The notes below the pieces were generated by a model. It ran no database searches and had not been told where the DNA came from. It was given only the letters and a program-made list of their open reading frames with translations. A program made the position numbers and the translations under genes. Below, one piece after another: positions 4,481-6,508 of a DNA stretch of 6,508 nt. Position 1 is the stretch's first letter. Every line of letters starts with the position of its first letter. Source of the DNA: Prevotella sp. UBA1378 (GTDB lineage: Bacteria > Bacteroidota > Bacteroidia > Bacteroidales > Bacteroidaceae); assembly GCA_002305505.1 (NCBI GenBank), contig DBRC01000009.1, positions 1 to 6,508 on the forward strand, read 5' to 3'.

Positions 4481-4719
4481 TGACGATGAAGTAATGAAAC
4501 GTCCCGCATCAATCATGGCTGCACTACCAGCCCTTTCCCCCTCCTTATCCGGCAAGGATATCAAGGGGCGGAAACCCCAATGCCGAACCTGATGGCTTGG
4601 TAAGGAGTATAAGTTCAACCGTACAGGTAAAACGGATTTAACACATGACATTTTCGTTTTTTTTAAGTGTCCGGGGAAAAAGAAACGTATTAATACTAAA
4701 GAAGTTCGATTTTATTTTG
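4481..4719. other. Non-coding stretch with degenerate repeat copies
   Basis: No supported gene. A 32-codon frame at 4494-4592 starts like a signal peptide but has no recognisable continuation. A small hairpin GGGG-CGGAAA-CCCC lies at 4565-4578. At 4611-4643 AAGTTCAACCGTA is followed by CAGGTAAAACGGATTTAACA, which resemble respectively the 18-bp-period direct repeat at 2822-2855 and the 16-bp tandem unit at 2713-2771. Confidence 0.5.
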
Positions 4720-4727
4720 TAATTTTG
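4720..4727 (+). promoter_or_regulatory. -7 element of the kduI-kduD operon
   Basis: TAATTTTG fits TAnnTTTG exactly; predicted start near 4734 leaves a leader of about 34 nt. No TTTG is present at the -33 position (4695-4700 reads TACTAA), which suggests an activator-dependent promoter, plausible for a substrate-induced uronate operon. Confidence 0.65.
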
Positions 4728-4767
4728 CAGACAAGAACAAATCAACGACTAATAGAAAGGGAAAATT

Positions 4768-5613
4768 ATGAAAACAAATTATGAAATCCGCTATGCGGCG
4801 CATCCCGAGGATGCCAAAAGCTACGATACCCAGCGTATCCGCCGCGACTTCCTGATAGAAAAGGTATTCTCGGCCGACGAGGTGAACATGGTATACTCGA
4901 TGTACGACCGCATGGTGGTGGGCGGTGCCATGCCGGTGAACGAAGAGCTGGAGCTGGAAGCCATCGACCCGCTCAAGGCCCCTTACTTCACCACACGCCG
5001 CGAGGTGGGCGTCTTCAACGTAGGGCAGGGTGCCGGCCTCGTGAAGGTGGGCAGCGAGACCTTCGAGCTCGGTTTTAAGGAAGCGCTGTATATCGGCAGC
5101 GGCGACCGCAGCGTGGTGTTCTGCTCGAAAGACGCGCAGCAGCCGGCTAAGTTTTATTTCAATTCCACGACGGCGCATACCCCCTATCCTTGCAAGAAGG
5201 TAACCAAGGCCGATGCCGTAGTGGCCCACATGGGTGCGCTGGAGACATCGAACGAGCGCGATATCAACAAGATGATAGTCAACCAGGTGCTGCCCACCTG
5301 CCAGTTGCAGATGGGCATGACCGAGCTGGCCAAGGGCTCCGTGTGGAACACGATGCCGGCGCACGTGCACAGCCGCCGGATGGAGGCCTACTTCTACTTC
5401 GAGGTGCCGGCCGACCAAGCCGTATGCCACTTCATGGGCGAGATGAACGAGACGCGCCACATCTGGATGAAGGGCGACCAAGCCGTGCTCTCGCCAGAAT
5501 GGAGCATACACAGCGCTGCGGCCACGCACAACTATACCTTCATCTGGGGCATGGGCGGCGAAAACCTCGACTACGGCGACCAGGATTTCTCGCTGATAAC
5601 CGACATCAGATAA
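4768..5613 (+). CDS. kduI: 5-keto-4-deoxyuronate isomerase (4-deoxy-L-threo-5-hexosulose-uronate ketol-isomerase)
   Basis: KduI interconverts 5-keto-4-deoxyuronate, formed from the unsaturated uronates released by polysaccharide lyases and unsaturated glucuronyl hydrolases, and 3-deoxy-D-glycero-2,5-hexodiulosonate. It acts in the cytoplasm in the breakdown of pectin and glycosaminoglycans. The 281-residue length is close to the 278 of the E. coli enzyme. The cupin metal site is intact: H199 and H201 in PAHVHSRRMEAYFYFEV, E206 in the same block, and H248 in EWSIHSAAATHNYTFIWGMGGEN, each 3 residues beyond the known zinc ligands H196, H198, E203 and H245. The N-terminal MKTNYEIRYAAHPEDAKSYDTQRIRRDFL is the usual family start, supporting the ATG at 4768, which follows an A-rich leader (GAAAGGGAAAATT). 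It is the first gene of a two-gene unit with kduD 32 bp downstream. Confidence 0.96.
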   Translation: MKTNYEIRYAAHPEDAKSYDTQRIRRDFLIEKVFSADEVNMVYSMYDRMVVGGAMPVNEELELEAIDPLKAPYFTTRREVGVFNVGQGAGLVKVGSETFELGFKEALYIGSGDRSVVFCSKDAQQPAKFYFNSTTAHTPYPCKKVTKADAVVAHMGALETSNERDINKMIVNQVLPTCQLQMGMTELAKGSVWNTMPAHVHSRRMEAYFYFEVPADQAVCHFMGEMNETRHIWMKGDQAVLSPEWSIHSAAATHNYTFIWGMGGENLDYGDQDFSLITDIR

Positions 5614-5645
5614 TCAGTAAATCAACAATTCAAACTATAAGCATT

Positions 5646-6446
5646 ATGGGAAACTTATTTTCATTAGACGGTAAGAACGCTTGGATTACCGGCGCATCCT
5701 ACGGCATCGGCTTCAACATCGCCAAGGCTTTCGTGGAGGCGGGCGTAAAGACCATCATCTTCAACGACATCAGCGAGGCTGCACTCGAGCGCGGGCTCGA
5801 GAACTATAAGCAGGCGGGCATCACGAACGTGAAGGGCTACGTTTGCGACGTAACGAAGGAAGACGACGTGAAGGCGCTCGTGGGGAAAATCCACGAGGAA
5901 GTGGGGCAGATCGACATCCTTGTCAACAACGCAGGCATCATCAAGCGCGTGCCGATGCACGAGATGAAGCGTGCCGAGTTCCAGCAGGTCATCGACATCG
6001 ACCTCGTAGGGCCGTTCATCGTGGCCTCGGCGGTCATCCCCGAGATGATGGAGCGCCGCGAGGGTAAGATTATCAATATCTGCTCGATGATGTCGGAGCT
6101 GGGACGCGAGACGGTTTCGGCATACGCCGCAGCCAAGGGCGGGTTGAAAATGCTTACGCGCAACATCTGCTCGGAGTATGGCGAATACAACATCCAGTGC
6201 AACGGCATCGGCCCGGGGTACATCGCTACGCCGCAGACAGCACCGCTGCGCGAGCCACAGCCCGACGGCAGCCGCCATCCGTTCGATTCGTTCATCTGTG
6301 CCAAGACGCCTGCCGGCCGCTGGCTGGAGCCGGAAGAGCTGGGCGGCCCCGCCGTGTTCTTGGCTTCCCACGCTTCTGATGCCGTCAACGGGCATATCCT
6401 CTATGTCGACGGAGGTATCCTTGCGTACATCGGCAAGCAGCCGTAA
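5646..6446 (+). CDS. kduD: 2-dehydro-3-deoxy-D-gluconate 5-dehydrogenase (KduD, short-chain dehydrogenase)
   Basis: KduD reduces 3-deoxy-D-glycero-2,5-hexodiulosonate, the KduI product, to 2-keto-3-deoxygluconate with NADH; KDG kinase and aldolase then feed glycolysis. The 266-residue protein is a classical SDR: cofactor motif TGASYGIG at residues 15-22, acidic residue D41 in IIFND for NAD preference, NNAG at 94-97, catalytic Ser147, Tyr160 and Lys164 (SAYAAAKGG), and the PGYIATP block (190-196). It is about 13 residues longer than the E. coli enzyme, mainly through the insert REPQPDGSRHPFDSFICAK (202-220), a region that covers the substrate site. The frame is open far upstream inside kduI, but the ATG at 5646 gives the family N-terminus MGNLFSLDGKNAWITGAS and follows the kduI stop. 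In Bacteroidetes such proteins are often labelled gluconate 5-dehydrogenase; pairing with kduI makes KduD the better call. Confidence 0.94.
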   Translation: MGNLFSLDGKNAWITGASYGIGFNIAKAFVEAGVKTIIFNDISEAALERGLENYKQAGITNVKGYVCDVTKEDDVKALVGKIHEEVGQIDILVNNAGIIKRVPMHEMKRAEFQQVIDIDLVGPFIVASAVIPEMMERREGKIINICSMMSELGRETVSAYAAAKGGLKMLTRNICSEYGEYNIQCNGIGPGYIATPQTAPLREPQPDGSRHPFDSFICAKTPAGRWLEPEELGGPAVFLASHASDAVNGHILYVDGGILAYIGKQP

Positions 6447-6451
6447 TGAGT

Positions 6452-6483
6452 ATGCTTAGGGCCGAAGGTTCGGCCCCAAGCAT
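6452..6483 (+). terminator. Stem-loop terminator of the kdu operon
   Basis: ATGCTT-A-GGGCCGA (6452-6465) pairs with TCGGCCC-C-AAGCAT (6470-6483) with one A/C mismatch and a 4-nt loop. It begins 6 bp after the kduD stop and is followed by TAAATAAAATATT, only a weak T-run, so termination may be partial or the hairpin may protect the 3' end. Confidence 0.75.
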
Positions 6484-6508
6484 TAAATAAAATATTAAAG
6501 CCGGCAGT

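Noticed and set aside
4494..4592. 32-codon frame starting like a signal peptide (MKRPASIMAALPALSPSLSG)
   Set aside because: Too short, with no promoter and no recognisable mature domain. It might be the 5' relic of an exported protein but cannot be supported.
4696..5529. 277-codon minus-strand frame opposite kduI
   Set aside because: His/Val/Leu-rich composition typical of the antisense of a GC-rich gene; kduI metal-binding residues are intact on the plus strand.
5190..5645. Upstream extension of the kduD frame into kduI
   Set aside because: The extension is arginine- and histidine-rich out-of-frame kduI sequence; the family N-terminus and normal spacing place the start at 5646.
5664..6395. 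243-codon minus-strand frame opposite kduD
   Set aside because: Antisense shadow; the plus-strand SDR motifs are complete.

Overview
The window most likely comes from a gut-type Bacteroidales genome (Bacteroides, Phocaeicola or a close relative). Copies of the Bacteroidetes -7 promoter element TAnnTTTG precede nearly every transcription unit, several with a TTTG -33 element 19-21 bp upstream. Start codons lie behind A/T-rich leaders without clear Shine-Dalgarno sequences. The gene families also fit: a short single-domain GDP-mannose pyrophosphorylase, a KduI/KduD pair and a TPR lipoprotein. Species cannot be fixed from the sequence alone.

Layout. (1) Positions 1-83 hold a minus-strand tRNA-Leu(CAA) with its own promoter. 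(2) Positions 213-1304 encode mannose-1-phosphate guanylyltransferase, which makes GDP-mannose; its promoter is divergent from that of the tRNA. (3) A GC-rich stem-loop separates it from a convergent minus-strand pair, greA (transcription cleavage factor) followed by a HIT-family nucleotide hydrolase. The greA promoter is a textbook match, and the roughly 115-nt leader contains a terminator-like hairpin. (4) Positions 2405-3112 carry no convincing protein gene but are dense in structure: an FNR-type palindrome, a predicted small RNA of about 65 nt with promoter and intrinsic terminator, a pair of inverted REP-like palindromic elements, a 16-bp tandem repeat, a perfect 12-bp hairpin and an 18-bp direct repeat. 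(5) Positions 3113-3906 are a broken gene. Its first ~45 codons look like the truncated N-terminus of an XRE-type helix-turn-helix regulator. They run in frame into a lipoprotein signal and TPR protein, which is then frameshifted at a G5 tract and ends early at a good terminator. (6) Positions 4121-4480 encode a small exported protein of unknown function with its own promoter. (7) Positions 4768-6446 are the kduI-kduD operon, which converts 5-keto-4-deoxyuronate (from unsaturated uronates released by polysaccharide lyases) to 2-keto-3-deoxygluconate, and ends in a strong stem-loop.

The conserved flanks (tRNA/GDP-mannose/greA-HIT on the left, uronate catabolism on the right) are ordinary. The accessory interest lies in 2405-4720, where repeats, a probable sRNA, a chimeric and decaying gene and an orphan secreted protein cluster. 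I see no CRISPR array, integrase, transposase or complete mobile element. I do not see a clearly new multi-gene system here. The best leads are the sRNA-like unit, the REP-like pair, the HTH/TPR chimera and the greA leader.
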